64,000 nt of DNA from Mycolicibacterium parafortuitum (GTDB lineage: Bacteria > Actinomycetota > Actinomycetes > Mycobacteriales > Mycobacteriaceae). Of the stretch, positions 17,756-26,758 are shown piece after piece. Every line of letters starts with the position of its first letter. Position 1 is the stretch's first letter. The position numbers and the translations under genes were made by a program. The notes beneath the pieces are model-generated. The model worked only from the letters and a program-made list of their open reading frames with translations. It had not been told where the DNA came from and made no database searches. The stretch covers positions 493,440-557,439 of the forward strand of contig NZ_MVID01000001.1 of assembly GCF_002086815.1 (NCBI RefSeq), in the 5' to 3' direction.

Positions 17756-17901
17756 TTCGGTTCCCCCCGAACGCGGACGGCCGCATCATCACCGCCCAAA
17801 AAGTACTTACGTTAGAGAAAGATACGGCGGCTAACGGGTTTGCGCAGTGAAACCGTTGATGTGCTGTGAAGCTGCTGTCACCCGAGGGGTCCGTCGACTC
17901 C

Positions 17902-18678
17902 TCAGGCGGTCCCGCCGCCATCGAGGCTGTCGTCGCGCACCGGCCGATCGGCGAGTTCCTCGCGCCGGCCGAACAGGTACGGATACGCCACCCCGGCGAT
18001 CGCCGCCCCGGCCAACGGAGCGAGCCAGAACGCCCACAACTGAGCCGGCGCACCGTCGCCGTTGAAGAACGCGACGCCGGTCGATCGCGCCGGGTTGACC
18101 GACGTGTTCGAGATGGGGATGGAGATGAGGTGGATGAGTGTCAACGTCAGTCCGATCGCCAGCCCGGCGAATCCTTTGGGTGCGCGGTCGTCGGTGGCGC
18201 CGAGAATGACCAGCAGGAAGATGAACGTCAGGACGATCTCGGCGATGATCACCGCGGCCAGCGTGTATCCGCCGGGCGAGTGTGCGCCGTACCCGTTGGC
18301 CGCCATGTTCCCCGCTGCCGTCCAATCGGCCTTTCCGCGGGCCACGACATAGATCACCGCACCTGCCAGCAGGCCGCCGAGGACCTGCACGATCCAATAG
18401 GGTGCGAGGACCTTCCATTCCACGCGGCGCGCCAGCGCCGCCCCGAGCGTGACCGCCGGGTTGAAGTGGCCGCCCGAGATGGTGCCGAACGCGTAGACGC
18501 CGGTGAGTACGGTCAGGCCGAACGCGAGCGCCACGCCGGCGAACCCGATCCCCAGTGGAAATCCGGAATCGTCGGTGAAACTCGCTGCGAACACCGCGCT
18601 TCCGCAGCCGCCGAAGACCAGCCAGAACGTGCCGATGAACTCGGCGGACAATCGATGGAACAGTGTGGGCTCGCTCAT
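17902..18678 (-). CDS. aqpZ: Aquaporin Z, water channel
   Basis: This 258-residue MIP channel has six membrane segments and two half-helices. The two NPA boxes are in GGHFNPAVT and NTSVNPARS. The selectivity-filter residues typical of water-only AqpZ are visible: His in LIHLISIP and Arg in NPARS. The blocks [23 protein letters not shown] and [13 protein letters not shown] follow the E. coli AqpZ pattern closely. The C-terminal cytoplasmic tail is polar ([20 protein letters not shown]). It lies alone between convergent and tandem neighbours on the same strand, with about 120-145 bp gaps on each side. Confidence 0.93.
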   Translation of the reverse strand: MSEPTLFHRLSAEFIGTFWLVFGGCGSAVFAASFTDDSGFPLGIGFAGVALAFGLTVLTGVYAFGTISGGHFNPAVTLGAALARRVEWKVLAPYWIVQVLGGLLAGAVIYVVARGKADWTAAGNMAANGYGAHSPGGYTLAAVIIAEIVLTFIFLLVILGATDDRAPKGFAGLAIGLTLTLIHLISIPISNTSVNPARSTGVAFFNGDGAPAQLWAFWLAPLAGAAIAGVAYPYLFGRREELADRPVRDDSLDGGGTA

Positions 18679-18804
18679 GGTGCCACCGCATCTTCTCCAG
18701 AAGGTTCAGATCTTTTCAGCGTGACACCCGCGCAGCGCCGGCGGGGACGATAGGCAAGAAACGTCCTCTCACAGAAATTGTGGGTTCCTACAACACCCGC
18801 CGCC

Positions 18805-19623
18805 CTAGAGGTACGACCGGACCGTCTCGTTGAGGAAGATCACCGCGGGATAGGTCGACACGAATGCCCAGAAGAACCCGTTCAGACCCATGACCACCGC
18901 GACCGTGGCGTGGAACCCCGCCGCGACCACGAGCAGAATCACCAGGAGGTGCAGCGGAAGAATGGGCGCCAGCACAAATGCCGATTCGAAACTGATTGTG
19001 GCCCAGCACAACACGTAGCCCAGGGCGGGTGATCTCTCGACGATGCGTGCCACCGACCTCATCCCGTGACTGCGCGTCGCCAGCACGCCGTACACAGCGG
19101 CGCCGTGACGCCACACCGGGCAGTGAAGCTTGGCGAATCCTGCGGTGACATACGACAGGACGCTCTGAGCTCCGACGAACAGCATGCCCGCGACGAGTGC
19201 TCCTTCGCAGAATCCGAGGACGAGGGAGATCGCGAACGCGATCGACATGATCGCGAGCAGTTGGTCGGACCCGTCCTCACCGCCGAGGCGGTGCCGCTCC
19301 TGGACGGCGACCGTCGTCAGGGCCACGAGAACCCAGCAGATCGCCATCTGCGCAAAGGTGTTGGGGCCGAGGACCAGAGCACACGCGGGGGCCAATCGCA
19401 GCACCGGCCAGGCGATGTGAAATCCCGGGCGCTCGAGGGTGATCGTCCGCCGGCGCGAGTCGTCACCGTGGCGCCGCAGCGCCGCGTCGATTCTGCTGAG
19501 GTCGTACACGCCGCCGGCGGCAAAGTGCTTGTGCAGCGAGATCTCCTCCAACGAGCTGATGATCAGGGCGATGCCGGCGATCCGGCTCGTCAGTTGGTAG
19601 GCCTGCAAGACATCTAGGTACAT
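18805..19623 (-). CDS. Polytopic membrane protein of unknown function (HTTM-like topology)
   Basis: The 272-residue protein has about six hydrophobic segments, the clearest near residues 95-115, 125-160, 195-215 and 220-250. The start is ATG 19623, overlapping the stop of the preceding 189-residue gene by 10 bp. Arrangement and the Arg/His-rich first loop (SLHKHF...RIDAALRRHG) recall HTTM or DoxX-type membrane proteins, but I do not find a signature motif and keep the family open. It is the third gene of a three-gene operon (20505 to 18805) with a small acidic protein and another membrane protein. Confidence 0.6.
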   Translation of the reverse strand: MYLDVLQAYQLTSRIAGIALIISSLEEISLHKHFAAGGVYDLSRIDAALRRHGDDSRRRTITLERPGFHIAWPVLRLAPACALVLGPNTFAQMAICWVLVALTTVAVQERHRLGGEDGSDQLLAIMSIAFAISLVLGFCEGALVAGMLFVGAQSVLSYVTAGFAKLHCPVWRHGAAVYGVLATRSHGMRSVARIVERSPALGYVLCWATISFESAFVLAPILPLHLLVILLVVAAGFHATVAVVMGLNGFFWAFVSTYPAVIFLNETVRSYL

Positions 19624-20183
19624 GGTTCGTCGACCCTGGAGAAGGCGTGAAACTTGCTGACGAAACCGACCTCGGGATGTCGGTCAGGCGAGAAGGGCTG
19701 GTCGTTGATGATCACGAACTGACGCGCCACCGACGTCTCGGGACGGCGTGCGTGCATGACGATGTGCAGGAGCGCGATGTAGGGAACGGTCAGCATCAGC
19801 GATTGCCCGGCGAAGTCATGGTGCTCGATATCGCGTTTCTGCACTGCCATCGCGGCCATCAGGTCGTCGACGACCTTGGTGTGAAACTTGTTGGGATTCC
19901 ACACCGCATGGAACCACCGCCGGGACTCCGGGCTGGTGACAGGTACCAGTGGTCCGATGGTCCCGAAGGAGTCCCGGTCGCGGTACATGAGGTGGGTGTC
20001 GTGGGTGGCGGGCCGGGGCGCGAAGAAGGCCCACCGTGGAATCAATCCCGCGCCGCTCAGCGCCGGCATACGTGCCTGCACATCGTCTCTGAGCTGAGCC
20101 GCCACCGAGATGAGGAACCACGCGGCGAACAATCCGGCGAGCGCGAAATCGATTGTCGTGCAGAGTAGGTGTGAAGAATCCAC
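19614..20183 (-). CDS. Membrane-anchored protein of unknown function
   Basis: The 189-residue protein starts at GTG 20183, preceded by AGGAG seven bases away. It has one N-terminal membrane segment (residues about 10-30, FALAGLFAAWFLISVAA), then a mainly soluble region with a striking motif IPRWAFFAPRPATHDTHLMYRD (residues about 48-69), a Trp/Asn-rich block WFHAVWNPNKFHTK, a weaker hydrophobic segment near 135-145 and a polar tail. I do not recognise a named family; similar 'FFAP.P..D..L.YRD' blocks occur beside HTTM/DoxX-type genes as I remember, but that is unverified. It overlaps the next gene by 10 bp. Confidence 0.55.
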   Translation of the reverse strand: MDSSHLLCTTIDFALAGLFAAWFLISVAAQLRDDVQARMPALSGAGLIPRWAFFAPRPATHDTHLMYRDRDSFGTIGPLVPVTSPESRRWFHAVWNPNKFHTKVVDDLMAAMAVQKRDIEHHDFAGQSLMLTVPYIALLHIVMHARRPETSVARQFVIINDQPFSPDRHPEVGFVSKFHAFSRVDEPCT

Positions 20184-20208
20184 CGCGTGCTCCTAGGGTG
20201 CCGCGCGA

Positions 20209-20505
20209 CTATTCGAGTCCACGCCGAAGCTCGAGCAGCCGCTCCAGCGACACCTCGTGGCCCTCGAGTTCACCGAGGGTCACGCTCCCGATCTCCCGGC
20301 CCTCTGCCCTGAGCAGGGCGAAGGCGGGCCTGCCCCACCGGAGCGTTGCCTGGGCCTGCTTGTAGCGCTCGTACGGGCTTCCCACTATCCCGCGAATCAG
20401 GTCCAGCGCGTTGACCGATTCCAGTTCGGACTCTTGCATGTACTCGATCAGAGAATCGATCTCGATCTTCTCGTCGAACGAAATACCTTCTTGGGGTTCT
20501 GACAT
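20209..20505 (-). CDS. Small acidic protein of unknown function
   Basis: The 98-residue soluble protein starts at ATG 20505, with GGAGGG nine bases upstream; a longer frame to 20589 has no good ribosome-binding site. The sequence is Glu-rich (EKIEIDSLIEYMQESELESVN is its first half) with a mixed alpha/beta second half (YERYKQAQATLRWGRPAFAL and LGELEGHEVSLERLLELR). No signal peptide, no Cys. I do not recognise a family. It is the first gene of the three-gene module running to 18805, with a 25-bp gap to the second gene. A 12-bp palindrome lies 76 bp upstream of its start. Confidence 0.6.
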   Translation of the reverse strand: MSEPQEGISFDEKIEIDSLIEYMQESELESVNALDLIRGIVGSPYERYKQAQATLRWGRPAFALLRAEGREIGSVTLGELEGHEVSLERLLELRRGLE

Positions 20506-20580
20506 GGCGGTCCCTCCATCGCTTGGTGGTCGGCGAACTTCTCGATCCGACGCTAAGTGGGTCTGCGCGTCGAGGCGTGA

Positions 20581-20592
20581 GTAGTGCACTAC
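20581..20592. promoter_or_regulatory. Perfect 12-bp palindrome upstream of the three-gene module
   Basis: GTAGTGCACTAC is a perfect palindrome in the 205-bp gap between the small acidic protein start (20505) and yraN (20711). It could be an operator for either divergent unit. The length is short, so chance occurrence is possible. Confidence 0.3.
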
Positions 20593-20710
20593 GCAAGTTC
20601 ACGGCGCCGATACGCAATGCGGGTGCGCAACGCCGAGGAGCTGCTGTGGACGGATTCGGGTTTGGGGATGAACGTCCGGTCGTGTCGGCGCGCTGCCGCA
20701 GGGTGGCGGT

Positions 20711-21082
20711 ATGACCAGAACAGAGAGTCGCGCCGAGATCGGGGCGTTGGGCGAACAGTTGGCGGCCGACTACCTCCAGGGGTTGGGGCTGCGGGTGCTC
20801 GACCGCAACTGGCGGTGCCGCCACGGCGAGTTGGACATCGTCGTGGCCGACGATGCCGCGCGGGCGGTGGTGTTCGTCGAGGTGAAGACGCGCACCAGCG
20901 ATCGGTTCGGCGGTGTCGCCGAGGCGGTGACGGTGGCGAAGGTGCGTCGGTTGCGACGACTGGCCGGGCTGTGGCTCGCGGGGCAGAGCGTCACCTGGGA
21001 ATCGGTGCGTATCGACGTCGTCACCGTCCGGATCGGGCGTCGCCGCGCTCCGGAGCTCACCCACATCGAGGGGGTGGGGTGA
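20711..21082 (+). CDS. yraN: YraN/UPF0102 family protein (putative endonuclease-like)
   Basis: This 123-residue protein has a nuclease-like fold of the UPF0102 family. The core motif HGELDIVVADDA followed by VVFVEVKTRT matches the E-x(n)-D...ExK arrangement of restriction-endonuclease-like folds (E, D, E-V-K visible at residues about 40, 42 and 59-61). Its function is not established; the order yraN-comM-dprA is conserved in actinobacteria and suggests a link to DNA processing. The stop overlaps the comM start (TGATG). It is the first gene of a block matching Rv2898c-Rv2894c. Confidence 0.9.
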   Translation: MTRTESRAEIGALGEQLAADYLQGLGLRVLDRNWRCRHGELDIVVADDAARAVVFVEVKTRTSDRFGGVAEAVTVAKVRRLRRLAGLWLAGQSVTWESVRIDVVTVRIGRRRAPELTHIEGVG

Positions 21083-22590
21083 TGGCGCTCGGGCGGGCGT
21101 TCTCGGTGGCGGTGCGCGGGGTCGACGGGGAGCTGGTCGAGATCGAGGCCGACATCGGCAATGGGCTACCGGGCGTGCATCTGGTCGGTTTGGGGGATGC
21201 GGCGCTCAAAGAGTCGCGGGACCGGGTGCGCGCGGCGATCACCAACTGCAAGTTCAGCTGGCCCCAGGCGCGGCTGACGCTGGCGTTGTCGCCGGCGACG
21301 CTGCCCAAGGCGGGGTCGCTGTACGACATGGCGCTGGCCGCCGCGGTGCTCTCGGCCCAGGTCAAGGAGGACTGGCCCCGGTTGGAGAAGACGGTGCTGC
21401 TGGGCGAGCTCGCGCTCGACGGGCGGGTGCGGCCCGTGCACGGGGTGTTGCCCGCGGTGCTCACGGCGGCGCATCAGGGCTGGCCCGCGGTGGTGGTGCC
21501 GGTCGAGAACCTGGCCGAGGCCAGCCTGGTGGACGGGATCGAGGTGTGGGGGGTGCGCACACTGAAGCAGTTGCACGCCTGGCTGGCGGGCAACGGAAAG
21601 CTGGCGGGGCGTGTCGACAGCCGGCTGCCCGAGCCGGAGGTACCGGCGGATCTCGCCGACGTCGTGGGTCAGTCGCAGGCACGGTTCGCAGTGGAGGTGG
21701 CCGCTGCCGGCGGGCACAACCTGATGATGACCGGGCCGCCGGGGATCGGTAAAACGATGCTGGCGCAACGCCTTCCCGGGCTGCTTCCGCCGCTGTCGCA
21801 CCAGGACGCGTTGGAGGTGACCGCGATCCATTCGGTCGCCGGGCTACTGGCCGGTGATACCCCGCTGATCACCCGGCCGCCGTTCGTCGCGCCGCACCAC
21901 ACCTCCAGCGTCGTCGCGCTGGTCGGCGGTGGCTCCGGCATGGCGCGACCGGGAGCGCTCAGCCGTGCCCACCGCGGTGTGCTGTTCCTCGACGAGTTCC
22001 CGGAGATCAACAGCGGCGCACTGGAGGCACTGCGAACGCCGTTGGAAGACGGCGAGATCCGGCTCGCGCGTCGCGACGGCGTCGCGCGCTACCACTGCCG
22101 CATCCAGCTGGTGCTCGCGGCCAATCTCTGCCCGTGCGCACCGCCGGACCCGCGTGACTGCGTGTGTGGCGCCGCCGAACGGCGGCGCTACCGCACCAAG
22201 TTGTCGGGCCCGCTGGTCGACCGGGTGGATCTGCGCGTCGAGATGCACGCGTCCCGGGAGGGCACCTTCAGCGACGAGGAGGGCGAGTCCACCGCCGTTG
22301 TCCGCGAACGCGTCTGGGCCGCCCGTGAGGCCGCGGCCGAACGGTGGCGCCCGTACGGGTTCAGTACCAACGCCGAGGTCAGCGGTGCGCTACTGCGACG
22401 TGAGTTCCGATTGGGTGCCGACGCGATGAAGCCGCTGCGGACCGCCGTCGACCGGGGACGACTGAGCATCCGCGGCCGGGACCGCACCTTGCGGGTCGCG
22501 TGGTCGTTGTGCGATCTCGCCGGTCGGGTGGCGCCGACCAAGGAGGATGTCGCCACCGCGATGAGCTTCCGCGGCGTGGGGGAGTCGTGA
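21082..22590 (+). CDS. comM: YifB/ComM family Mg-chelatase-like AAA+ ATPase
   Basis: The 502-residue protein has an N-terminal Lon-protease-like segment (GLPGVHLVGLGDAALKESRDR, near residues 30-50) and a central Mg-chelatase AAA+ module: Walker A GPPGIGKTML near residue 217, Walker B VLFLDEF near residue 299, and the YifB C-terminal domain with a cluster of Cys (NLCPCAPPDPRDCVCG, near residue 350) that may bind zinc. ComM acts as a helicase helping branch migration in natural transformation in other bacteria. Translation is coupled to yraN upstream and dprA downstream (both by 1-2 base overlaps). Confidence 0.92.
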   Translation: MALGRAFSVAVRGVDGELVEIEADIGNGLPGVHLVGLGDAALKESRDRVRAAITNCKFSWPQARLTLALSPATLPKAGSLYDMALAAAVLSAQVKEDWPRLEKTVLLGELALDGRVRPVHGVLPAVLTAAHQGWPAVVVPVENLAEASLVDGIEVWGVRTLKQLHAWLAGNGKLAGRVDSRLPEPEVPADLADVVGQSQARFAVEVAAAGGHNLMMTGPPGIGKTMLAQRLPGLLPPLSHQDALEVTAIHSVAGLLAGDTPLITRPPFVAPHHTSSVVALVGGGSGMARPGALSRAHRGVLFLDEFPEINSGALEALRTPLEDGEIRLARRDGVARYHCRIQLVLAANLCPCAPPDPRDCVCGAAERRRYRTKLSGPLVDRVDLRVEMHASREGTFSDEEGESTAVVRERVWAAREAAAERWRPYGFSTNAEVSGALLRREFRLGADAMKPLRTAVDRGRLSIRGRDRTLRVAWSLCDLAGRVAPTKEDVATAMSFRGVGES

Positions 22591-23717
22591 TGGACGAGTC
22601 CGAGCGGCTGGCCTGGGCGTACCTGTCCCGCGTCGCCGAACCACCCAACCCGAAGCTGTCCGAGTTGGTCGCCGCCGAGGGTGTGATCGGGGCCGCTGAG
22701 CGCATCCGCCGGCGGGATGCCGACCCGAAGCTGCTGCGCTCTACCGAGGCGAGATATGAACTCGACTGCGCCCGTGCCGATCTCGACGTCCTGGATCGGA
22801 TGGGTGGGCGCCTGGTCACCGACCGGGACGACGAGTGGCCGCACGCCGCGTTCGCCGCGTTCCAAGGTGCGGACCGCGACAGACGGCCGGACGCCCGGGC
22901 TCCGCTGGTGCTGTGGGTGCTGGGGCCCTCGCAGCTGTGCGACATCGCCGAACGCAGCGCGGCGATCGTCGGGACCCGCGCGGCGACGTCCTACGGCGAG
23001 TACGTCGCCTCCGATCTGGCATCCGGGCTGATCGACCGTGACTTCGCGGTCATCTCGGGCGGCGCGTACGGGATCGACGGCGCCGCCCACCGCGCCGCGC
23101 TGTCCTGCGACGGCGAGACGGTCGCCGTGCTGGCCGCCGGACTCGACATTCCCTATCCCGCAGGACATTCCGCGCTGCTGCACCGGGTCGGCAAGCACGG
23201 TCTGCTGGTCAGCGAGTACCCGCCCGGCATGCGACCGACGCGCAGGCAGTTCCTCACCCGCAACCGGCTGGTCGCCGCGCTGGGCAGGGCGACGGTCGTC
23301 GTCGAGGCCGGCGTGCGCAGCGGCGCCGCCAACACCGCGGGCTGGGCCCACGCGCTGGGCCGGCCGGTGTGCGCGGTGCCCGGACCGATCACGTCCTCGT
23401 CCTCGGTGGGATGTCACGAACTGCTCAAGCGAGAAGACGTCACGCTCGTCACCCGGGCCGCCGACGTCGTCGAGGTGGCGGGCCGGTGCGGTGAGCTCGC
23501 TCCGGACCTGGACCGTCCGACCACCGGGTTGGACGACCTCAGCGATGAGGAACTCACGGTGTTCGAAGCATTGCCCGGACGCGGGATGCGCACGGTGGAC
23601 GAGATCGCCGTCACCGCCGGGATACCCGCGACCGAGGTGCTCGGACCGCTGACCATGCTCAACGTCCGCGGACTGGCCACCCAGGAGAACGGATGCTGGA
23701 AGCTCGCCAAACGCTAG
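22590..23717 (+). CDS. dprA: DNA processing protein DprA
   Basis: The 375-residue protein carries the DprA Rossmann fold: AIVGTRAATSYG near residue 128, SGGAYGIDGAAHRAAL near 155, AAGLDIPYPAGH near 178 and NRLVAALGRATVVVEA near 222. A C-terminal winged-helix-like segment (DLSDEELTVFEALP...TVDEIAVTAGIP) matches the DprA C-domain. DprA loads RecA on incoming single-stranded DNA in transformable bacteria; in mycobacteria the role is unclear. The start ATG 22590 overlaps the comM stop. It ends 63 bp before the siderophore-interacting protein gene. Confidence 0.93.
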   Translation: MDESERLAWAYLSRVAEPPNPKLSELVAAEGVIGAAERIRRRDADPKLLRSTEARYELDCARADLDVLDRMGGRLVTDRDDEWPHAAFAAFQGADRDRRPDARAPLVLWVLGPSQLCDIAERSAAIVGTRAATSYGEYVASDLASGLIDRDFAVISGGAYGIDGAAHRAALSCDGETVAVLAAGLDIPYPAGHSALLHRVGKHGLLVSEYPPGMRPTRRQFLTRNRLVAALGRATVVVEAGVRSGAANTAGWAHALGRPVCAVPGPITSSSSVGCHELLKREDVTLVTRAADVVEVAGRCGELAPDLDRPTTGLDDLSDEELTVFEALPGRGMRTVDEIAVTAGIPATEVLGPLTMLNVRGLATQENGCWKLAKR

Positions 23718-23780
23718 CGCCCTGCGCCGCGACCACCGCTCGTATAGTCGACCCCAGAGCTGAGCAGTGGAGGAAACCAA

Positions 23781-24626
23781 GTGGCAGGACGTCCCGTACA
23801 CACCTTCGAGGTGGTACGCACCGAGCAGTTGACCCCGCATGTGATCCGAGTGGTGCTGGGTGGCAACGGTTTCGACACCTTCACGCCCAACGGCCATACC
23901 GACGCCTACGTCAAGCTGGTGTTCGTCGACGACGACATCGACGTGTCCTCGCTGGAGCAGCCACTGACGCTGGACAGCTTCACCGCGCTGCCGGAGCACC
24001 AACGGCCCACCGTGCGCACCTACACGGTCCGCAAGGCGGATGTCGAGCGGCGCGAGATCACGATCGATTTCGTCGTCCATGGTGAGCACGGGGTCGCCGG
24101 ACCCTGGGCCGCCTCGGCCACACCGGGCCGGCGGCTGTTCGTGATGGGACCCAGCGGGGCGTACTCGCCGAGTCCCGAGGCCGACTGGCATCTGTTCGCC
24201 GGGGACGAGTCCGCGGTACCGGCGATCAGCGCCGCGCTGGAAGCCTTGCCCGTCAACGCGATCGGCAAGGTGTTCATCGAAGTCGCCGGCCCCGAGGACG
24301 AAATCGAGCTGACCGCCCCCGACGGGGTCGAGGTGTCGTGGATCTACCGGGGCGGTCGCGCCGACCTGGTCTCCGAGGAATTCGCAGGCGACCATGCTCC
24401 GCTGATCGACGCGGTCAAGCAGGCATTGTGGTTGCCCGGCCAGGTGCAGGTCTTCATCCACGGCGAGGCCCAGGCGGTGATGCACAACCTGCGGCCCTAC
24501 ATCCGCAAGGAGCGCGGGGTGGAGGCCAGATGGGCGTCGTCGATCTCGGGGTACTGGCGGCGTGGGCGCACCGAGGAGACGTTCCGGGAATGGAAGCGCG
24601 AACTCGCCGCAGCCGAATCGAAATAG
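23781..24626 (+). CDS. viuB: Siderophore-interacting protein (FAD ferric-siderophore reductase, ViuB-like)
   Basis: This 281-residue protein has a FAD-binding ferredoxin-reductase fold. RTYTVRKAD near residue 80 fits the RxYTxR flavin motif, and the block HGEHGVAGPWAASATPG near residue 100 holds the pyrophosphate contact. The C-terminal half (LFAGDESAVPAISAAL, VFIHGEAQAVM, GYWRRGRTEE) is typical of the SIP/ViuB family, which reduces ferric siderophores to free iron in the cytosol. An AGGA lies about 7 bases before ATG 23781. The position between dprA and xerC matches Rv2895c; a lactate monooxygenase-like gene has been inserted between it and xerC here. Confidence 0.9.
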   Translation: MAGRPVHTFEVVRTEQLTPHVIRVVLGGNGFDTFTPNGHTDAYVKLVFVDDDIDVSSLEQPLTLDSFTALPEHQRPTVRTYTVRKADVERREITIDFVVHGEHGVAGPWAASATPGRRLFVMGPSGAYSPSPEADWHLFAGDESAVPAISAALEALPVNAIGKVFIEVAGPEDEIELTAPDGVEVSWIYRGGRADLVSEEFAGDHAPLIDAVKQALWLPGQVQVFIHGEAQAVMHNLRPYIRKERGVEARWASSISGYWRRGRTEETFREWKRELAAAESK

Positions 24627-24662
24627 CCCGGGATCGGCCCGCGTCGATGGCAGGCTGAGGCC

Positions 24663-25823
24663 ATGACGTTCGGCAACTACCAGCTCGAGATCTACCTGCA
24701 GGGCCTCTCGGGTGTGCTGCCCGGTTTCCCGATGGACTTCGCGGGCTGGGAATCCAGAGCGCAGGCCGCGATGGCACCGTCTGTGTGGTCGTACGTCGCG
24801 GGTGGCGCCGGTGACGAGCACACCCAGCGCTCCAACCGCACCGCGTTCGACCGCTGGGGTCTGATGCCGCGGATGCTGGTCGGGGCCAAGGAGCGAGATC
24901 TGACGGTCGATCTGTTCGGGCTCACCCTGCCGTCTCCGGTGTTCATGGCACCGATCGGCGTCGCCGGAATCTGTTCACAGAGCGGGCACGGCGATCTGGA
25001 GGCGGGCCGGGCCGCGGCGCGCACCGGGGTGCCGTTGGCCGTGTCGACGCTGACCGAGGATCCGCTCGAAGACGTCGCCGCCCAATTCGGCGACACCCCG
25101 GGCTTCTTCCAGCTGTACACCCCGACCGATCGCGATCTGGCCGCGAGTTTCGTCGACCGCGCGGAGAAAGCGGGCTACCAGGCGATCATCGTCACCCTCG
25201 ACACGTGGATCCCCGGATGGCGCCCCCGCGACCTGTCGACCTCGAACTTCCCCCAGCTACGCGGCCGTTGTCTGGCCAACTACACCAGCGACCCGGTGTT
25301 CCGCGGCATGCTGGCACAGCCGCCCGAGGAGAACCCCCAGGCCACCGTGCTGGAATGGGTCGGGCAGTTCGGCAACGCACTGACCTGGGATGACCTGCCC
25401 TGGCTGCGGTCGCTGACCGATCTGCCGCTGATCCTCAAGGGCATCTGCCACCCTGACGACGTCCGCCGCGCCAAGGACGGCGGTGTCGACGGGATCTACT
25501 GCTCCACCCACGGGGGCCGCCAGGCCAACGGCGGACTGCCCGCGCTCGACTGCCTACCCGGCGTCGTCGAAGCCGCCGACGGATTGCCGGTGCTGTTCGA
25601 CTCGGGCATCCGCAGCGGCGCCGACATCGTCAAGGCCCTCGCCCTCGGTGCCACCGCGGTCGGCATCGGCAGGCCGTATGCATACGGGCTGGCGATCGGG
25701 GGAGAGGACGGCCTCGTCCACGTGCTGCGATCGCTGCTCGCCGAGGCCGACCTGATCATGGCCGTCGACGGCTATCCGACCCTGGCAGATCTCACTCCGG
25801 ACACGCTGCGGCGCGTCACGTGA
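24663..25823 (+). CDS. FMN-dependent alpha-hydroxy-acid oxidase, lactate 2-monooxygenase-like
   Basis: The 386-residue protein follows the M. smegmatis lactate 2-monooxygenase closely as I remember it: [61 protein letters not shown] and [18 protein letters not shown]. The catalytic His-Gly-Gly-Arg (HGGRQ) and the Lys in LILKGI are present. The enzyme oxidises L-lactate with O2, giving acetate, CO2 and water when the pyruvate stays bound. The loop after TSDPVFRG is about ten residues shorter than in the M. smegmatis enzyme, so oxidase rather than monooxygenase activity, or another 2-hydroxyacid, is possible. It is not found at this spot in M. tuberculosis. Confidence 0.85.
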   Translation: MTFGNYQLEIYLQGLSGVLPGFPMDFAGWESRAQAAMAPSVWSYVAGGAGDEHTQRSNRTAFDRWGLMPRMLVGAKERDLTVDLFGLTLPSPVFMAPIGVAGICSQSGHGDLEAGRAAARTGVPLAVSTLTEDPLEDVAAQFGDTPGFFQLYTPTDRDLAASFVDRAEKAGYQAIIVTLDTWIPGWRPRDLSTSNFPQLRGRCLANYTSDPVFRGMLAQPPEENPQATVLEWVGQFGNALTWDDLPWLRSLTDLPLILKGICHPDDVRRAKDGGVDGIYCSTHGGRQANGGLPALDCLPGVVEAADGLPVLFDSGIRSGADIVKALALGATAVGIGRPYAYGLAIGGEDGLVHVLRSLLAEADLIMAVDGYPTLADLTPDTLRRVT

Positions 25824-25855
25824 GTCTTGTCGCCGCGGTCTGCCACCTTAGGGGC

Positions 25856-26758
25856 GTGGAGGCGGTGCTCGAACAGTTCGACCAGTACCTCGCGCTGGAA
25901 CGCGGCCGTTCCGAACACACCCGGCGCGCATACCTCGGCGACCTGCGCTCGCTGATGGACTACCTGGCCGAACGCAGCCCCGGCGCCGGGCTGCGCGCCC
26001 TGTCGCTGCCGGTGCTGCGGTCGTGGCTGGCGGCCCAGGCGACAGCCGGAACCGCCCGGTCGACGCTGGCCCGGCGCACCTCGTCGGTGAAGACCTTCAC
26101 CGCCTGGGCATTGCGACGCGGCCTGATCAGCGAGGACCCCGCGGCCCGGCTGCAGGTCCCGAAAGCGCGGCGCACGCTACCGGCGGTGTTACGCCAAGAT
26201 CAGGCGCGCGATGCGTTAGAGGCCGCGAAATCCGGGGCCCAACAAGGTGATCCACTCGCCCTGCGTGACCGCCTGATCGTCGAGATGCTCTACGCGACCG
26301 GTATCCGCGTCAGCGAGCTGTGCGGCCTGGACATCGACGACGTCGACGCCTCCCGACGACTGCTGCGCGTCCTCGGCAAGGGCAACAAGCAGCGCACGGT
26401 GCCCTACGGGGAGCCCGCCCAGACCGCGCTGAGCGCGTGGCTGTCCGCCGGCCGGCCCGCCCTGGCCACCGCGGATTCCGGCCCCGCGCTGCTGCTCGGC
26501 GCGCGCGGCAGGCGGCTGGACCCACGCCAGGCACGCACCGTGGTGCACCAAACCGTCGCGGTCGTCGACGGTGCGCCCGACATCGGACCGCACGGGCTGC
26601 GCCACAGCGCCGCGACGCACCTGCTCGAAGGGGGCGCGGATCTGCGGGTCGTCCAGGAGGTGCTCGGCCATTCCAGTCTGGCCACCACACAGCTGTACAC
26701 CCACGTGACGGTCGCGCGGCTGCGCGCCGTGCACGATCAGGCCCACCCCCGCGCGTGA
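25856..26758 (+). CDS. xerC: Tyrosine recombinase XerC
   Basis: The 300-residue protein carries the whole catalytic set R151, K175, H246, R249, H272 and Y281 (motifs [34 protein letters not shown]), which parallels the E. coli XerC arrangement. The N-terminal SAM-like domain ([26 protein letters not shown]) matches the M. tuberculosis protein, which supports the GTG start at 25856 rather than 25820. XerC with XerD resolves chromosome dimers at dif. Its stop overlaps the GTG start of an alpha/beta hydrolase gene. Confidence 0.95.
   Translation: MEAVLEQFDQYLALERGRSEHTRRAYLGDLRSLMDYLAERSPGAGLRALSLPVLRSWLAAQATAGTARSTLARRTSSVKTFTAWALRRGLISEDPAARLQVPKARRTLPAVLRQDQARDALEAAKSGAQQGDPLALRDRLIVEMLYATGIRVSELCGLDIDDVDASRRLLRVLGKGNKQRTVPYGEPAQTALSAWLSAGRPALATADSGPALLLGARGRRLDPRQARTVVHQTVAVVDGAPDIGPHGLRHSAATHLLEGGADLRVVQEVLGHSSLATTQLYTHVTVARLRAVHDQAHPRA

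Noticed and set aside
16886..20505. Prophage or genomic island with integrase near aqpZ
   Set aside because: No integrase, repeats, tRNA target or phage proteins; XerC at 25856 is the chromosomal housekeeping recombinase.
22188..24821. 877-codon antisense open frame opposite comM, dprA and viuB
   Set aside because: It is a mirror frame running over three certain genes; composition is Arg, Gly, Asp and Val rich without any domain motif.
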